Below are positions 21,780 through 36,914 of a stretch of 64,000 bases of DNA, in pieces (the first letter of the stretch is position 1; each line of letters opens with the position of its first letter). This stretch comes from Molanna angustata. Lineage: Eukaryota; Arthropoda; Insecta; Trichoptera; Molannidae. The notes under the pieces are model-generated. The model searched no databases. It had not been told where the DNA came from and saw only the letters and a list, made by a program, of their open reading frames with translations. The DNA is taken from assembly GCA_963576475.1 (NCBI GenBank), contig OY754978.1:13619718-13683717 (forward strand), given 5' to 3'. The position numbers and the translations under genes are program-made.

Positions 21780-22340
21780 TGCCCCTAAGAGTTCAACCTC
21801 AATCGTGGGGGCTCGCCGAATCAAAGCGTGGATTGGAAGTTAGACTTAGAAATACCGACAATCCGATGGCTGGGGGGCTTCTCCTTGCCTCTTATTACCT
21901 GTGTTGGCGATTCAAAAATGAGCCATCACCACATCTGATGCTTGGTTTTGTCCCACCCTCCTATCGGATTTGAGAGGTGCCACACCAAAATGTGATGACT
22001 CTGTAGCCACGTGTGACAAGTATCCGTCGAGCGAGGCACTGTTCTTCCCCCCACCACCACCCGTTCTGCTTATGGGGACTAATAACGGCCCCTTGCAAAA
22101 CTCTGAAAGAACACATAAAGAACATATGAAGAGTCCGGAGAACTCTAAAACCTTGCAGACACTGCACTTAATGGAGCGAGCGAGGTACTAACGCATTTTC
22201 CCTGCTCTTCCATAGGTATGAATTGAAGGGGGCACCGACCTGTTTCCCAGACACCTAGGATTAGGTTTCGGCCACCCCTAACTTTATTGGCTAGACCCCT
22301 ATGGCCGCAACCTAGCCCGAAATAGTATTTATCCATACAA
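21780..22340. repeat. G+C-richer segment of unknown repeat origin
   Basis: Base composition is clearly richer in G and C than the surroundings. Frames of 60-75 codons lie on both strands; one on the plus strand reads CDKYPSSEALFFPPPPPVLL then GTNNGPLQNSERTHKEHM, and one on the minus strand reads FGLGCGHRGLANKVRGGRN. It may be the 5' region of a LINE or other element, but I recognise no domain and do not assign a function. Confidence 0.4.
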
Positions 22341-22744
22341 TTTGGCTGACGAAGAAATAATTATATTGAACATACAATATAATTACACTGGTCAGTGTTA
22401 ATAATAAACAATTTAGAAAAAAATGAGATGAGAAAAGCAATAAACCAAAAAAGAAATAATAATACTAATATAACAGAAAGCCTAATTTTAAACATCTTTC
22501 CAATAATATCGTAACATATTCATAGGGATAATATACCGTCAACCCCTCCAGAAACCCTCCCCCACCCTGTGCAGCAGGCTTATCCTCCATAATTTTAAGT
22601 TTAACACAGTTAGTTTGTGAGTGAACTCTAAAAGAAGGAGAAGTGCTTTCCGAAACTCTTCGAGGTATCCTCGGAGTTAAGTGTGTAACATAATTTTTAA
22701 GTATATTAATTTTAAGAAAATATTAGTCAATGAATATAAATAAT
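22341..22744. other. no recognisable feature
   Basis: A+T-rich spacer without coding signal. Confidence 0.35.
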
Positions 22745-23100
22745 TCATCTTCATCGTGCATCAGGTCATTTGACTTGTTTGTGAAGGTAGAATATCCTGG
22801 GGGAGTAGGTCCAACTGTCTTTCCATCTCTTCGCCGGTCTTCCGGGTAGTCTTCTGTTTTTGGCTATTTCTTTTTTAACAATTTTGACAATTCTATTATT
22901 GTCGTCCATGCGTCGTCTCTTCAGAAGCGTCTTCTGCTACGTCCCCATCTTGTTTTGTCCTCAACACCGCATATAGACCTGATCGTTTCTTTTTTGATGC
23001 GGTCCCTGAGAGTTCTTCCAGCAATGGAGCGCAGGGTGTTCACTTTAGCCTCTCTAATACATATTTTTATTCTCTTGCAGTCGACTCTTACATATCTCTG
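22745..23100 (-). pseudogene. LINE RT C-terminal relic, family K
   Basis: The minus strand reads RSIAGRTLRDRIKKETIRSI, CGVEDKTRWGRSRRRF, a stop, then KNRRLPGRPAKRWKDSW and TYSPRIF. The wording matches a plus-strand relic at 47620-48060 (IMGRALSDRIPNEDIRRTC, GRRPPGRPSKRWRESWTSSS) and another at 26040-26462. The GRP.KRW motif is characteristic of the C-terminal tail of several insect LINE reverse transcriptases. It contains an in-frame stop and is inactive. Confidence 0.75.
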
Positions 23101-24847
23101 GTAGCAAGCATATAATCAAATAATTTTATTTAATAATACATATTGTAGACATTGTCACAAACATGATTTGACAGACGAAATCATTTTGATTTACAGTTAT
23201 CATAAAAATGAGTAGTTATTTTCTCAACGCTTTAAAAAATGGACATTCAGATCAACGTCAATTATTCAGAGTAATACTTAAAATGTCTAACACTTGTTAT
23301 ACTAAATAAAATATATTGTTTTATCCTACGTAAATGACACAGATAATGATATAAATAAACGGAATCAGTCGACTGGTGGTTTGAGTTTGATTCCCAGCAA
23401 AAAAAAAAAAATATCTAAAATAATATATTACGCAAACCTATGTCCCCTGGGCTGGAAACAGTGGTTGGCTCGCAGAAACTGTCGTAAGGCAAAAAAACTT
23501 GTAACTTGCACAGGGCGAGGGGAAGTATTAATAAAATAAATAGCGGAACATAATTGAGAAATACCTTCTTTATGTATTAATGTATATGAATGTGCAATTT
23601 TGCTCGCAACAAGTGATAAGAGACGTCCATGTTTGTGAGATAAAGTTTCTTATTAGAATAATATGTAACGTCTATGATTTCCGAACGTATCCGAGTCCAG
23701 ACGAAATAAACCGGAAAATTCTTATAAACTTGAGCACAGCGTACACTCGTCATTCGTGCCCTCGCAGTTTTATAGTAGATCTTTTGCGTGTCAAAATATC
23801 GATACGGTTCTCATCAATCTCATCTTTATTTTTAGTCATTTAAACTATTAAATTATTAAAAATAAAAATGTTGGTTAAGTATATATTATTATTTTTATTT
23901 AAAATTCACAATCACTACAGGCTACTCAATTGATTTTTATAATAAACAAGCTGTTCCACATACGATTTGGAGGTGACATTATTTATAATGACAATATGCA
24001 TTCACAAAGAGGTTAATTAAAAAAATATATATAATATTCAAAAATTTCCATTAAAAGGTCAGAGATTATTATTTATTCCACTGCCCAATTGTTGTCTTTC
24101 GATTAAAATATAACCTAAAAAGAGACTCGATAAATGACATTTAAAACGCCCGATGCCGCGTTCAGATTGAAACGCTGCTCGAAAGCGTTCAGTGAGATTG
24201 GTGTAAAAAAACGCCATAATCTGAAACATCAGGTACATTTGGCGCCCGACATCGAGCGTCGTGTCTGAACGGAGCCCTGATGAAAAACGCGCGGAAAACA
24301 TATCAGCAAAAAAAAATAATCCGAGACATTCCTTTTTGAGTTGATACAACCTTGGACTAGCAGTGATAATCAAATTAGGGAAATATTTAAATCGGCCCAG
24401 ATGCAATCACTTCTTATCAGTGGCAAAATTGTTATGTGCAAAAGCGACAAAATGGTTTTTCCTTAAGTCAACTCTTAAGAAAGCAATAATATTTGGAGTG
24501 TACGAATCGAGTTTATTCCCCGAATTTCAACCAAGTATTTTCATTCAAAACAACAACAATAAAAAGGACGATTTCAAAAGTGTTTTGGTTTCTTTTTGAA
24601 GATTTAAATTATCGAGGATTTCTGAGAATAGCAAACTAAAAATTTTGTCCTTGTGTTTAGATTGCCTTTTTTACTGAAAGCTTTTGTGGCTTTGAAGTTG
24701 ATTTAAATCGACGATTGATTAAAGTTGATAGTTAAATGTTTTCCAATTCACTTTTTTCTTCAAAGATTTTTTAATTGCTTTTAGAATTCATTACCCGATG
24801 GATTGTTTAATGAAATTAATCATTTTGTCACTAAATTGGAACAACTA
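23101..24847. other. no gene; SINE-like scrap near 23365
   Basis: 23366-23412 has a B-box-like TTTGAGTTTGATTCCCAGC followed by an A run, possibly a SINE end. 24130-24275 is a G+C-richer patch with CGATGCCGCGTTCAGA and CGAGCGTCGTGTCTGAACGG, of unknown origin. Otherwise nothing. Confidence 0.3.
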
Positions 24848-25415
24848 TTTATACCATCACGGCATATCCCATAATGTGGAGTAATCAGCGACAGGTTTTC
24901 GGAGGTGCATACTTCATTAAATGAAGCATGACACATGCGTATATAAACAATATGAGTCTTGCCCCATAATGGGTGGTGAACCTCATTGCTGAAGTATGTG
25001 ACATGCATTTTGGATCACCTGGCTCTTTGGGACACCCGATAACGACAGTAAAAAATAGTGGAATTACTATTCTAAGCCGGTGCCTTATAGCTTAAATAAA
25101 TGTACACTACGACTTTGGTACTATGATACTTGCATCTCCAGACATTTTACCTTATAACGGACAAAGAATTTAAATGTTTTATTTAAAAAAATATTTCTTC
25201 ATTCACATACACTCATGAAGAATATTTAAAATTATTAAGTTTCTTACCCTATCCCTTACCTAAAGCTTACGTCCTTCACAGACGAGACAGATGTCTTAGT
25301 ATATACACATGTTTCATGCTTCATTTAATAAGGTAATGCACCCCCCCCCCCGCGCACCTGTTGCTGGTTACCCCACATTATGGGATACGCCGTGATGGTA
25401 TGTCTATGTCATGTC
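24848..25415. repeat. inverted pair of LINE-3'-end-like blocks
   Basis: 24853-24985 (ACCATCACGGCATATCCCAT ... GGTGCATACTTCATTAAATG) is mirrored by 25305-25400 (CATGCTTCATTTAATAAGGT ... ATGGGATACGCCGTGATGGT). The outer ends resemble the 3' terminus of the RTE-like LINE (GGGACATGGCGTGATGGTAT at 55900), so this may be two opposed tails of related non-autonomous elements. Confidence 0.55.
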
Positions 25416-26039
25416 TCAACATTGTATAAAAGTATAAACATTGGTAAATAATCTTAAACTAATCAACTCCAGACAGTTGCCACCAGCTGCTTATAGTAGC
25501 TCAAAATAGTACCTATACATAAATATTGTTCATGGCTTTAGTTTGACCGCTCACTCAATCAATCAAACGTACAAATTTGTATGTGTTTCCTATATATTGA
25601 ACGATTGGCTTTATATAGTTTCCTCTGGACACAGAACATGCACCGAATTGATTGATCGTCATTCAGTAATACAAAACGGTCGTTTGTCGCTCAATCGAAT
25701 GAACAGTATTTCATTCCATTGTCAGTAAACTGTATACTAAATATTTATACAGGATACTCTGTATGGATACACAATAAATATTTAAATTCTTGTGTATATG
25801 AGTATAAAATATCAGAAGAAATAAAACTAAAAAATGGATGTTTTCAAAAAATTTTCGATGGGAAATGGCGTTTAAAAGGGCTGGAAAGGGGTTAAAGTTA
25901 AGCATTCAAAGTATTCAATCTAAGTTTTGATTGCACAGATTAATAAATATTTTTCGCAAATCGATTGAATTTCGTAGATTTAAAATTAATAATAATGTCA
26001 ATATAAGATTCTTGACTATTGATTTGCACAACTTTTATC
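25416..26039. other. no recognisable feature
   Basis: A+T-rich spacer. Confidence 0.35.
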
Positions 26040-26462
26040 AATACTTTTATGCCATATCTTCTTCTTCTTTTAGCAGACCAGCTGGTCCGTAATACAACAT
26101 CAATGCTGCATGAGATGATGAACTCCAAATATCCTTCCATCTCTTGAGTGTTCTTCCTAGTAGACATCGACCATAAGTGATTTCATTTGCTGCTATATAC
26201 GCTAGTCTGTCACTGTCCATTCTGACAACGTGGTACCTCCAATGTCTTTCTTCGTCTACTCCACCGAACGATGTCCTCTACGTGTTTATCTTATGTAAAC
26301 ATTGCGGACACGATCCCGGAGAGTTTTTTTATTGACTGACTCAGATCCTTCATTTCCATTGTCCTTAAGAGCCTCTAGGATCGTACAGTGTCTGCTCGCG
26401 TTTCCACAGCTTTCGTCATGATCGGTCGCACGCATGTCTTATATATTCTAACCTGCCATACC
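26040..26462 (-). pseudogene. LINE RT C-terminal relic, family K
   Basis: The minus strand from 26462 reads VRIYKTCVRPIMTKAVETRA, DTVRS, then after a stop LLRTMEMKDLSQS. It continues in broken frames through 'ccaatgtctttcttcgtc' (the RRHW-type segment) to the RWKDI-type GRP region at 26130. The first part matches the plus-strand relic at 47690-47800 (VRIYKTCIRPIMTYGVEARA DTVRKKQLLRTTEMK) almost word for word. Confidence 0.75.
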
Positions 26463-26737
26463 TATAGGTTCGATTCCTTGTTTAGTCTGGTTTAGGTTAG
26501 CACTGTCAATCAAAAGTTAAATTAAAACCACAATTAATGTAAAAAATGAGCTATTTATTTCAACATTAAATTATTACTCCAGTTTAATTTTACACAATTC
26601 TCCTGAGTCAAGTTGAAAACGCAGTTCGTTTTTTTTTACAACAATAGACAACAAACGTCAAATCCCATACAAAAAAAAAATAAGCGCTTGGCGATAACGA
26701 ACAGCGTTTCCACCTTGACTAAAGGGCCGTTTATTAT
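26463..26737. other. spacer
   Basis: No coding or repeat signal. Confidence 0.35.
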
Positions 26738-27552
26738 TACTAGTTGCATGTAACACATGAGATCCAACTGTCGATAACGATAGTATGTATAGTTGAAGAA
26801 TATGTACCAAACTATAAACCCATAAATACAAATTATTGAATTTTTTTCAGATATTTTGTTTTCTATACAACATATATTATGTAGGTATGTATGTCAAGAT
26901 AGGATAGTATGGAGGAAGTTCCTTTTTTCCTACCCAGAATATGAAAATAGCATGATGGTATGTATGTTTGGAGATGAAGTATCAAACTATTAAGTCTTCT
27001 TACGTATTGTGTATAGGCGACTGCCATACAAAATGTATGAAGCGATGTCGTCACTTAATTCAATTTTTAAAAAAATTGTTAAAAAAAATTGAGATCTTCT
27101 ACTGCAATGTTAATATTTTTAATAGAAAATTAAATTATCTAGTCGGGGTGTTTCGGCTTTTTTCGATAATTGTATAAGTTTTGGAAATATAGGCAGTTAA
27201 ACTCATAAATTTATCATAAAAAAAATATTTTTCTTAATAAAAAATGTTTGAGAAACCCTGGAATTTTTTTGAAAAAATTAATTTGAGATTTTTTATTTTT
27301 CTATGTTTGTACCAATTTTCAGCGTTCTAGCTTTTATGGTTTCTGAGATATATGGAAAAATAAAATAAAAATTCAAAAGTTGATAACCCCTGACTGAAAC
27401 AAAAATTCAAAATTCCGAGTATAAAAGTTTTGTAGGCTTATAACTGTTTATATATTCTGAAATTTTGGGCTCTGTAAATTGAGCGGATCAAAAGTTATAA
27501 GGGGGGGACGGACACACACACACACAGACATACACACACACACAGACACACA

Positions 27553-27621
<69 letters not shown>

Positions 27622-27829
27622 ACGAAATGTTCTACTCCGAATTCTGAGTAAATCCGTGTATGGAACATATATGCTGCGAAGCCTCTAAGTTGGTGTTTTT
27701 TGACTTCAAAGTTGGAAAAGCCGTGAAAAAAGTAGACCTCTCCATACAATTCTCGCGTATTCTGGCTTGATACATTGTCGATATGTTAAGAGAACAAAGT
27801 TCTCCTGAACAAATCGACAGTTGGATTAT
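26738..27829 (+). mobile_element. dispersed repeat family G, copy B
   Basis: Full-length-looking copy from ACTAGTTGCATGTAACACAT to GAACAAATCGACAGTTGG. It carries the RTE-tail fossil (26885-26970: 'tatgtatgtcaagatagga' ... 'gcatgatggtatgtatg'), the TTTCGGCTTTTTTCGATA block, GAGCGGATCAAAAGTTAT, a G run, and a long CACACA/CAGA tract (27508-27622). Just before the end, GAGAACAAAGTTCTC forms a small hairpin. It has the same order as copy A and the longest microsatellite. Confidence 0.85.
27508..27622 (+). repeat. CA / CAGA microsatellite inside family G copy B
   Basis: About 115 bp of CACACA with interspersed CAGA units. The long reading frames across it on both strands are artefacts. Confidence 0.95.
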
Positions 27830-28130
27830 TGTTTTTTAAAGATAATGTTTGTTTTACGCATTAACTCATGTTAGTTGAATCTTGATGCTGCAAGGCAAAA
27901 TATTCAAATCAAGTGTGCACTTTATCTTTACGACTCTGCCTTTTGAGATAATTCTCATAAGATTCCTTGTTAAAAGGAATTAAAGATCAAAAGTAGAAGT
28001 TCTAACAGCGTACATCAGTGGTTGCTAAAATGAGTGTCGCGAGAGCCCGTGAGTGGGCGTGAGTCATCGTCAGTTGAGAAGTCTTACAAATTTCCGTAAT
28101 TCAATTTAGTATGTTGATTAACATCTTCGT
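27830..28130. other. no recognisable feature
   Basis: Spacer. The phrase 'gtgagtgggcgtgagtcatcgtcag' at about 28050 is not assigned. Confidence 0.3.
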
Positions 28131-28320
28131 ATACTTGTTGAAGGCCAGAGTTATAATGTGGACTCCTAGCTGTCTTTTAATCTTTTGAAGGGTTTTCCGA
28201 TCATCCTTCTTCCATCTGGTTTTTCATTTTAGGCAAGATGTGGTAGTCTTTGGGAGTTCATTATTCCACATGGTCTCTCCAATGCCATTTTCTCTGTCTC
28301 CCTCGTCAGAGAACATCTAG
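28131..28320 (-). pseudogene. short LINE tail relic
   Basis: The minus strand reads a WHWRDHVE-like segment from GGCATTGGAGAGACCATGTG, then MEEG and later NPSKD, in broken frames. The pattern is that of a LINE RT tail (W.W.DHV). The phrase 'ttccacatggtc(t/c)ctcca' recurs at about 39078, another scrap of the same kind. Confidence 0.45.
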
Positions 28321-28465
28321 AATACAACACATCTCTCTGATCACACAGATATTTATTCGGTCATTTAGATGTTGTTAAATTGACAGTTGTTACAATTAAT
28401 AAATATTTTAATACCTGGTAGATGCACCAGAGTGCGGGATGATTTTTAGTGTAAAAAATATCATA

Positions 28466-29293
<828 letters not shown>

Positions 29294-29360
29294 ATAATAT
29301 TTTTATCTCGGTTTTCCCGTGTCAGTAGGTCTTGACTAAGACCTACTCAGACCTACTCTC

Positions 29361-31889
29361 TTGACCCGTGAAAACATCAAATATAACATAAATAACCTCT
29401 ACGGTGAGGAAGTGTATCGTTCAACAAAACGATTTGAAAAGTTAAATACGAAAAGAGCAAAACTTCTATGTGATTTAACTTTCTTACGCCGATGTCGTGA
29501 TACAGAAACAATACCAGTGTCTTTTACTATAAAAACAAATAGAAAATCAGTAAAAACATCCAAAATATTAAAAAATACCGGTTTGACTCTAATTCGTGAA
29601 GAAATTAAATACATACGGTACAAACTAGATCAAGTGAGTTCTCAACTACGTGTACTTCATTTAAACCTCGCAAACACATTACATCCAGTGATATGGGATC
29701 AACTAAATAATATTGTGCAATATCGTGTTGACACCAATACAACATACACCACGGAACGCCAAATAAAGAAATTTACCAACCTACAGAAAAATAAATATTG
29801 TCACCAAGCCGCTCTGGATACAAACAAGGTCATTCACAATTTATCAAATTTTCAACTGAATAATAATGCTATTTCCGTCCTCTTAAAAGGTTTTAACCAT
29901 GGTGTATCATATAAAACTATTCCTAAAGAAGAAATAATTACAGCGGTTGAATCAGCCATTCACAAATGCACCAATAATACTGCCGAAACAATTAGACAAG
30001 AAACATGCTCGATTTTAAGAAAAAATACACCACCAAAATGCAATTTATCAAAACTAGAAATAATAGCCCTCAAAGAATTACGCAACAACAAAGATTTGAT
30101 AATCCTTCCAGCTGATAAAGGCAATGCCACAGTAGTGATGAACAGTGAAGATTATAAATCGAAAATGACCGATATCCTTGAAGACCCAGCATACAAAATA
30201 CATGCAAGCAACCCAATCACGTATCTTGAGAAAACCACGAAAACTAAAATAATGGAAACAAAACTTAGTGATGATATCAAGAAGTCACTTATTCCACGAG
30301 AGAAGTCGTCACGCTTTCCAAAATTATATGGTCTTCCAAAAATTCATAAGAAAGATATTCCTCTCAGACCAATTGTTAGTTCCATTGGTTCGCCGTTACA
30401 AATGCTTTCTAAATTCCTCGCGAATATGTTGCAGCCCTATGTAGAATCCGCAGACTCCTATGTCAAAAACTCAGAACATTTCATATCACTCATCACTGAC
30501 TTAGAACTGGAAAGTACAGATATTCTTGTGAGTTTTGACGTTGTTTCTTTATTTACAAATATTCCAATTAACGAGACACTAGACATAATCAAAGAAACAC
30601 TCAATACCACAGACGATATTTTAAATTTATTTTATCACTGTTTAAATAACACATTTTTTTATTACAACAATAAGACATACAAACAAATAAAAGGAGCACC
30701 TATGGGTTTGTCATTGTCACCAGCAGTCGCCAACTTATTTATGACGAGGTTTGAAGAAGTAGTCTTAAAGAAAGTAATACTCAAACCAAAGAAATGGCTA
30801 AGATATGTGGATGACACATTCGTAGTATGGTCTCACGGAGAAGAAGAATTAAATAATTTTTTGAACACTATTAACAGCATTCATAAAGATATAAAGTTTA
30901 CAATGGAGAAGGAAAATAACAGACAAATACCTTTCTTAGACGTTTTAGTGTTAAAAAAAGCAAACGGTTAACTGGGGCACACAGTATATAGAAAGCCCAC
31001 ACACACCGATAGATACCTACACGCAACGTCCAATCATCACCCCGCACAAATATGCTCAGTCGCAAAAACACTAATAACAAGATCAAAAAGAATTGCAGAC
31101 CACGAGCATAAAAAACAAGAATTAGAATACACGAAAAATGCTCTACGTTGTAATGGTTTCTCAGACTATATAATAAACAAAGCATTAAAGAGTCCAAAAA
31201 CAGTGAAAGAAAAATCCAATGAAACACCTTTATCAACAGCCCGACTACCATATATCAAAGGCGTCACCGATAAAATCAGCCGTCTATTAAACAAAAATAA
31301 CATACGTACCGTTTTCAGCACAACAAATAAAATATCAACCTTTCTAAGAAACCCGAAAGACATCATTCCACTTGAAGCTCATGGAGTATATGAAATACCG
31401 TGCGGATCGTGCAATAAGACTTATGTAGGAAGAACCAATCGAAAAGTTGAAGCACGAATAGCGGAGCACAGAGTCGACATGAGAAACAAAAAACTTACAT
31501 CCTCACTTGTACAACACTCGCTCACAGAAGGACATACAATAGATTTTGACCATTCAAAAATAATAGCAAGTTTAAACAGTGAACCTCTCAGAATTTACAG
31601 GGAAGCTATAGAAATATATAAGAGAAGGGATATAATGAACAATCGGGACGACGGAGTTCGTTTGCCTAGTACCTGGAAGAACATTTTATATGACAAACAA
31701 TACAATAATAATATTAATAATACCATAGCGAAAATAACCCCAAAACACAACAATAATAATATTAATGTCACAACTAAAATTAACAATAAATCACAACACA
31801 AAAATAATGATAAAATATTATTACCAACGAACACGACAGCAGGTGGGCGTGTCACAAGGAGCCAATCACGTCGCGCTAACAATATTTGA
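29361..31889 (+). pseudogene. Penelope-like RT + GIY-YIG protein, one in-frame stop
   Basis: One reading frame of about 842 codons, interrupted only by TAA at 30969-30971. Residues 1-250 are the N-terminal region. ADKGNATVVM is at 251, YGLPKIHK at 323 and LRPIVSS at 335 (PLE RT motifs). Motif A SFDVVSLF is at 391, GAPMGLSLSP at 445 and catalytic RYVDD at 481. After the stop, the frame resumes with LGHTVYRKPTHTDRYL. The GIY-YIG endonuclease begins HGVYEIPCGSCNKTYVGRTN at about 674, followed by Arg and Glu positions. The Lys/Asn-rich tail ends in basic residues. All visible catalytic residues are kept. Length matches PLE proteins of about 800 residues. The single stop suggests recent decay or an assembly error. 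Confidence 0.92.
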
Positions 31890-31979
31890 CATGAGCCGCC
31901 ATCTTGTACGCTACGAGTCACTTGACGGTGAGCTTTCAGTGTGAGTAGACGTGTGTCGCGCGCGTGCTTTTCGTTAAGT

Positions 31980-32020
31980 CCTTGAAAATGCCTGGTGATA
32001 TTCAGGCGAAACGTCGGAAG
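31980..32020 (+). ncRNA. hammerhead-like motif in PLE2 terminal repeat, non-canonical core
   Basis: CTTGAAAAT (31981-31989), then a stem GCCTG/CAGGC (31990-31994 with 32003-32007), then GAAACGTC (32008-32015). This has the hammerhead layout: the GAAAC-GTC half is canonical and ACGT is self-complementary, like a minimal dimeric stem III. However, the expected CUGANGA reads CTTGAAAA. The same CTTGAAAATGCC...GGCGAAA arrangement recurs in the palindrome at 32461-32665 and, from a different PLE, at 40335-40376. It is either a degenerate or a variant ribozyme. Confidence 0.45.
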
Positions 32021-32107
32021 ACAAATGGTCTAAGTCAAGACCTACTGACACGGGAAAACCGAGATAAAAATATTATAACATATTTCACCCGTGAAAACAT
32101 CAAATAT

Positions 32108-32401
<294 letters not shown>

Positions 32402-32402
<1 letters not shown>

Positions 32403-32755
32403 GTTATAATATTTTTATCTCGGTTTTCCCGTGTCAGTAGGTCTTGACTAAGACCATTTGTCTTCCGACGTTTCGCCTGAATATCACCAGGCATTTTCAA
32501 GACCAGGCATTTTCAAGGACTTAACGAAAAGCACGCGCGCGATACACGTCTACTCACACTGAAAGCTTGACAGTGAGCTTTCAGTGTGAGTAGACGTGTA
32601 TCGCGCGCGTGCTTTTCGTTAAGTCCTTGAAAATGCCTGGTGATATTCAGGCGAAACGTCGGAAGACAAATGGTCTTAGTCAAGACCTACTGACACGGGA
32701 AAACCGAGATAAAAATATTATAACATGTTTCGCCCGTGAAAGCATCAAATATAAC
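32402..32755. mobile_element. palindrome of two PLE2 terminal repeats
   Basis: The left half is the reverse of the PLE2 terminal repeat (GTTATAATATTTTTATCTCG ... GACGTTTCGCCTGAATATC) and the right half is the forward repeat ending CATCAAATATAACAT. They meet near 32570 (GAAAGCTTGACAGTGAGCTTTC). The left half also has a local 16-bp repeat, ACCAGGCATTTTCAAG, at about 32486-32517. There is no coding sequence between them. It looks like a PLE insertion reduced to its two terminal repeats head to head. CpG-rich GCGCGCG segments flank the centre. Confidence 0.85.
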
Positions 32756-34660
<1,905 letters not shown>

Positions 34661-36478
34661 TGATGTTAGGATCTTCCTACTACTGTTCTTTTGGATTGTC
34701 TTTTCAATGTGGTACATATTAAATTTCCGGATGTCTTCAAATGCACAACGAAATTTGGCGCTCGTTTGCATGCAACGAGTATCGCTCAAGAGATGCACTG
34801 AACCCTGTTTTATAATATAATGTGATTTCTATTGTTATTTTTTGGATTCAAAGAATCTTTTATTTTATTTGTTATCATCTGATGTAGAGTATCTTGATTT
34901 TATTTATTTATTTCAATTTACGGTTTCATAACCTTTTACACATACAAGTATACAGAATATATTAAAAACAACAGAATTAAAAAAACAAAAAAAAAACATA
35001 TACCAACAAATGAATATATAAAATGAAAATAAAAATGAATAACAATTTTATTTTTAATCAGATATTTTTTGTTTTGGTATTCTTTTTTTGTTTGATAATG
35101 TAGGTTTTAATTTTTACCAAGTATTCAAATATTTTATTCCTTTATTTCATGCTGTTATATCAATGTGCGTATTTTTTTATGTTTTTATGTTCCTACTTTT
35201 GTTAAAGGCAATTTGTGCCGTGAATCAGGAAATATTCCAGAATTAAAATCCAGTGTATGATGCGACAGTGTTTGTGTGGATTGTATTTTTAAAATCTTTA
35301 GTATGTATGTTAGTCGGTCTAGCAACCTAAAGTTTCGTTTAATAATGTACCCAAAAAGTGACTTTAAAGATGTTTGTTTTCTGGTACTTGAAGTGCAGAA
35401 ATAATATCTGATGTTTAAAAAGGCTCGCGTAGATGAATATTTTTGTTTTCATAACATTATTTAAAGCAGACGGAGATATTTAAATCAACTGCTACCTACG
35501 TGTTCTCAATACAATCTTAGTTTTAGAATTACTGGAGAGAATGGTTAAGGATGACAAAGTCTAAGAAGCAACAAAAGGAATTTTTAATCTCAAACAAAGT
35601 GAATAGATGACGAGAATCACACATTATCTTTAGAACAAAAGGACCTCTTTTGACCTCAGAGCTTTAAATCATAAGGACATCACTCTTACGTTCAAACGCA
35701 AAATATAAAATTTCAAAAATTACTACTCTGATTTTCACAAAAAAACTCATTGTAACATAACAAAAAAATATTGTTGAATTTTTATGTCAAATAATGATTT
35801 GAACACAGTCGAATTCACAAAACTTTATTTGCTTAATATTTATCTACCTATCACCATTAATTTGTTCTGACGCCAAATTGATTGAATATTATTCAAAGCT
35901 TGTGTGATAACAGACACAGTGAAATCGGTTGGAGTTTTCATTGGCTCGCGAAGGATTAAAACCGGTATTTACATTTCATTAGGCAACCCTGCACGCGGCA
36001 CGGTTGATAGCGACGTCAATATTTTTGACATATTATTCATGAGTCGGTCGGCGTAGGTTTGAGCTGAACTACCCCCGGTAATCAATCAGGGGTGTGACCT
36101 GCAACTGACAGAAAGATCTCTACTATAATTAATTTGTTAAGGGTAAAAGCTACACGAGTCGTTACATACGTACGTACATGTATGAATATATTATCTTCTA
36201 ATAATATCTACGATCAATGCGATTTTGTTTTAGACACGGAATTACAGCCAGGTATCAATCATTCATTAGAAGTCTTCAATGTTCAAACTATATAAGTTTT
36301 TATTTTTTATAATGATTCGATTTATAGAAATGATGGAATATCAAATTGAAAAAAATAGTTAATAGTTGGAAGCAGGCGCCCCCTTAACATATTTTTATAC
36401 TAACAAGTGTTTATTAAGTAGCTTCTTTAAATTGCTTACATAAAATGCTATTTTTAAGTCGAGATACTTTTTTTTTTT
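34661..36478. other. no gene seen
   Basis: 34661-34740 still contains broken LINE-like phrases on the minus strand. The rest is A+T-rich. 36050-36110 has ACTACCCCCGGTAATCAATC and a G/C-richer patch of unknown meaning. Confidence 0.35.
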
Positions 36479-36700
36479 TTTCATTACTTCAAACAGGTAC
36501 TATGTCAAATATTAATTTAACACGCACCCAATAACAAGTTGCCAAATTCTGGAGACTTACGATATTAATCGTCTAACAGATCCAGACTGAAAACACTGTG
36601 TCACAAAAAAACTGTATCTTCATCGGGAATCGAACCCGGGATCTTTGGATCAGCAGCCAGATACCTAACCAACTGAGCCACGAAGGCCGAGAAATTTTTA
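36479..36700 (-). mobile_element. tRNA-derived SINE, family 2 (minus)
   Basis: On the minus strand the head reads TCGGCCTTCGTGGCTCAGTT, GGTTAGGTATCTGGCTGCTG and GATCCCGGGTTCGATTCCCG. This is the best preserved family-2 tRNA head, with plausible D-loop and T-loop boxes. The body continues to CACGCACCC-type sequence and ends in a T run (36471-36482), the reverse of an A tail. Confidence 0.85.
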
Positions 36701-36914
36701 ATTTTTATACATTAATTCGTTTGATACATTTTCAAATCATGATAAAAATAATATATTTTTTCAACTATTATTTTACGTTAGTAGAGAAAATAAGTGATTA
36801 CACTATTATATTATAATTTGGTACTTACTCTATTCAACATTTTTGTGATTGTCCAACATGTTTTTTTGATAAAATACCAAGATGACACAAAACTTGCTTT
36901 ATCGAACAAATAAA
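36701..36914. other. spacer
   Basis: A+T-rich, nothing recognised. Confidence 0.35.

Noticed and set aside
21780..22340. Host exon because of higher G+C
   Set aside because: Frames are open on both strands, no splice-flanked domain is recognisable, and it sits among LINE fragments; left as an unknown repeat.
24059..24599. 115-codon minus and 78-codon plus frames
   Set aside because: No recognisable domain, no splice context, and overlapping each other; probably chance.
36600..36700. Possible functional tRNA (minus strand, GGCTCAGTTGGTTAGG ... GGGTTCGATTCC)
   Set aside because: Attached to the family-2 SINE body and without a matching 3' acceptor strand. It is the best tRNA-like head in the window, but still a SINE.
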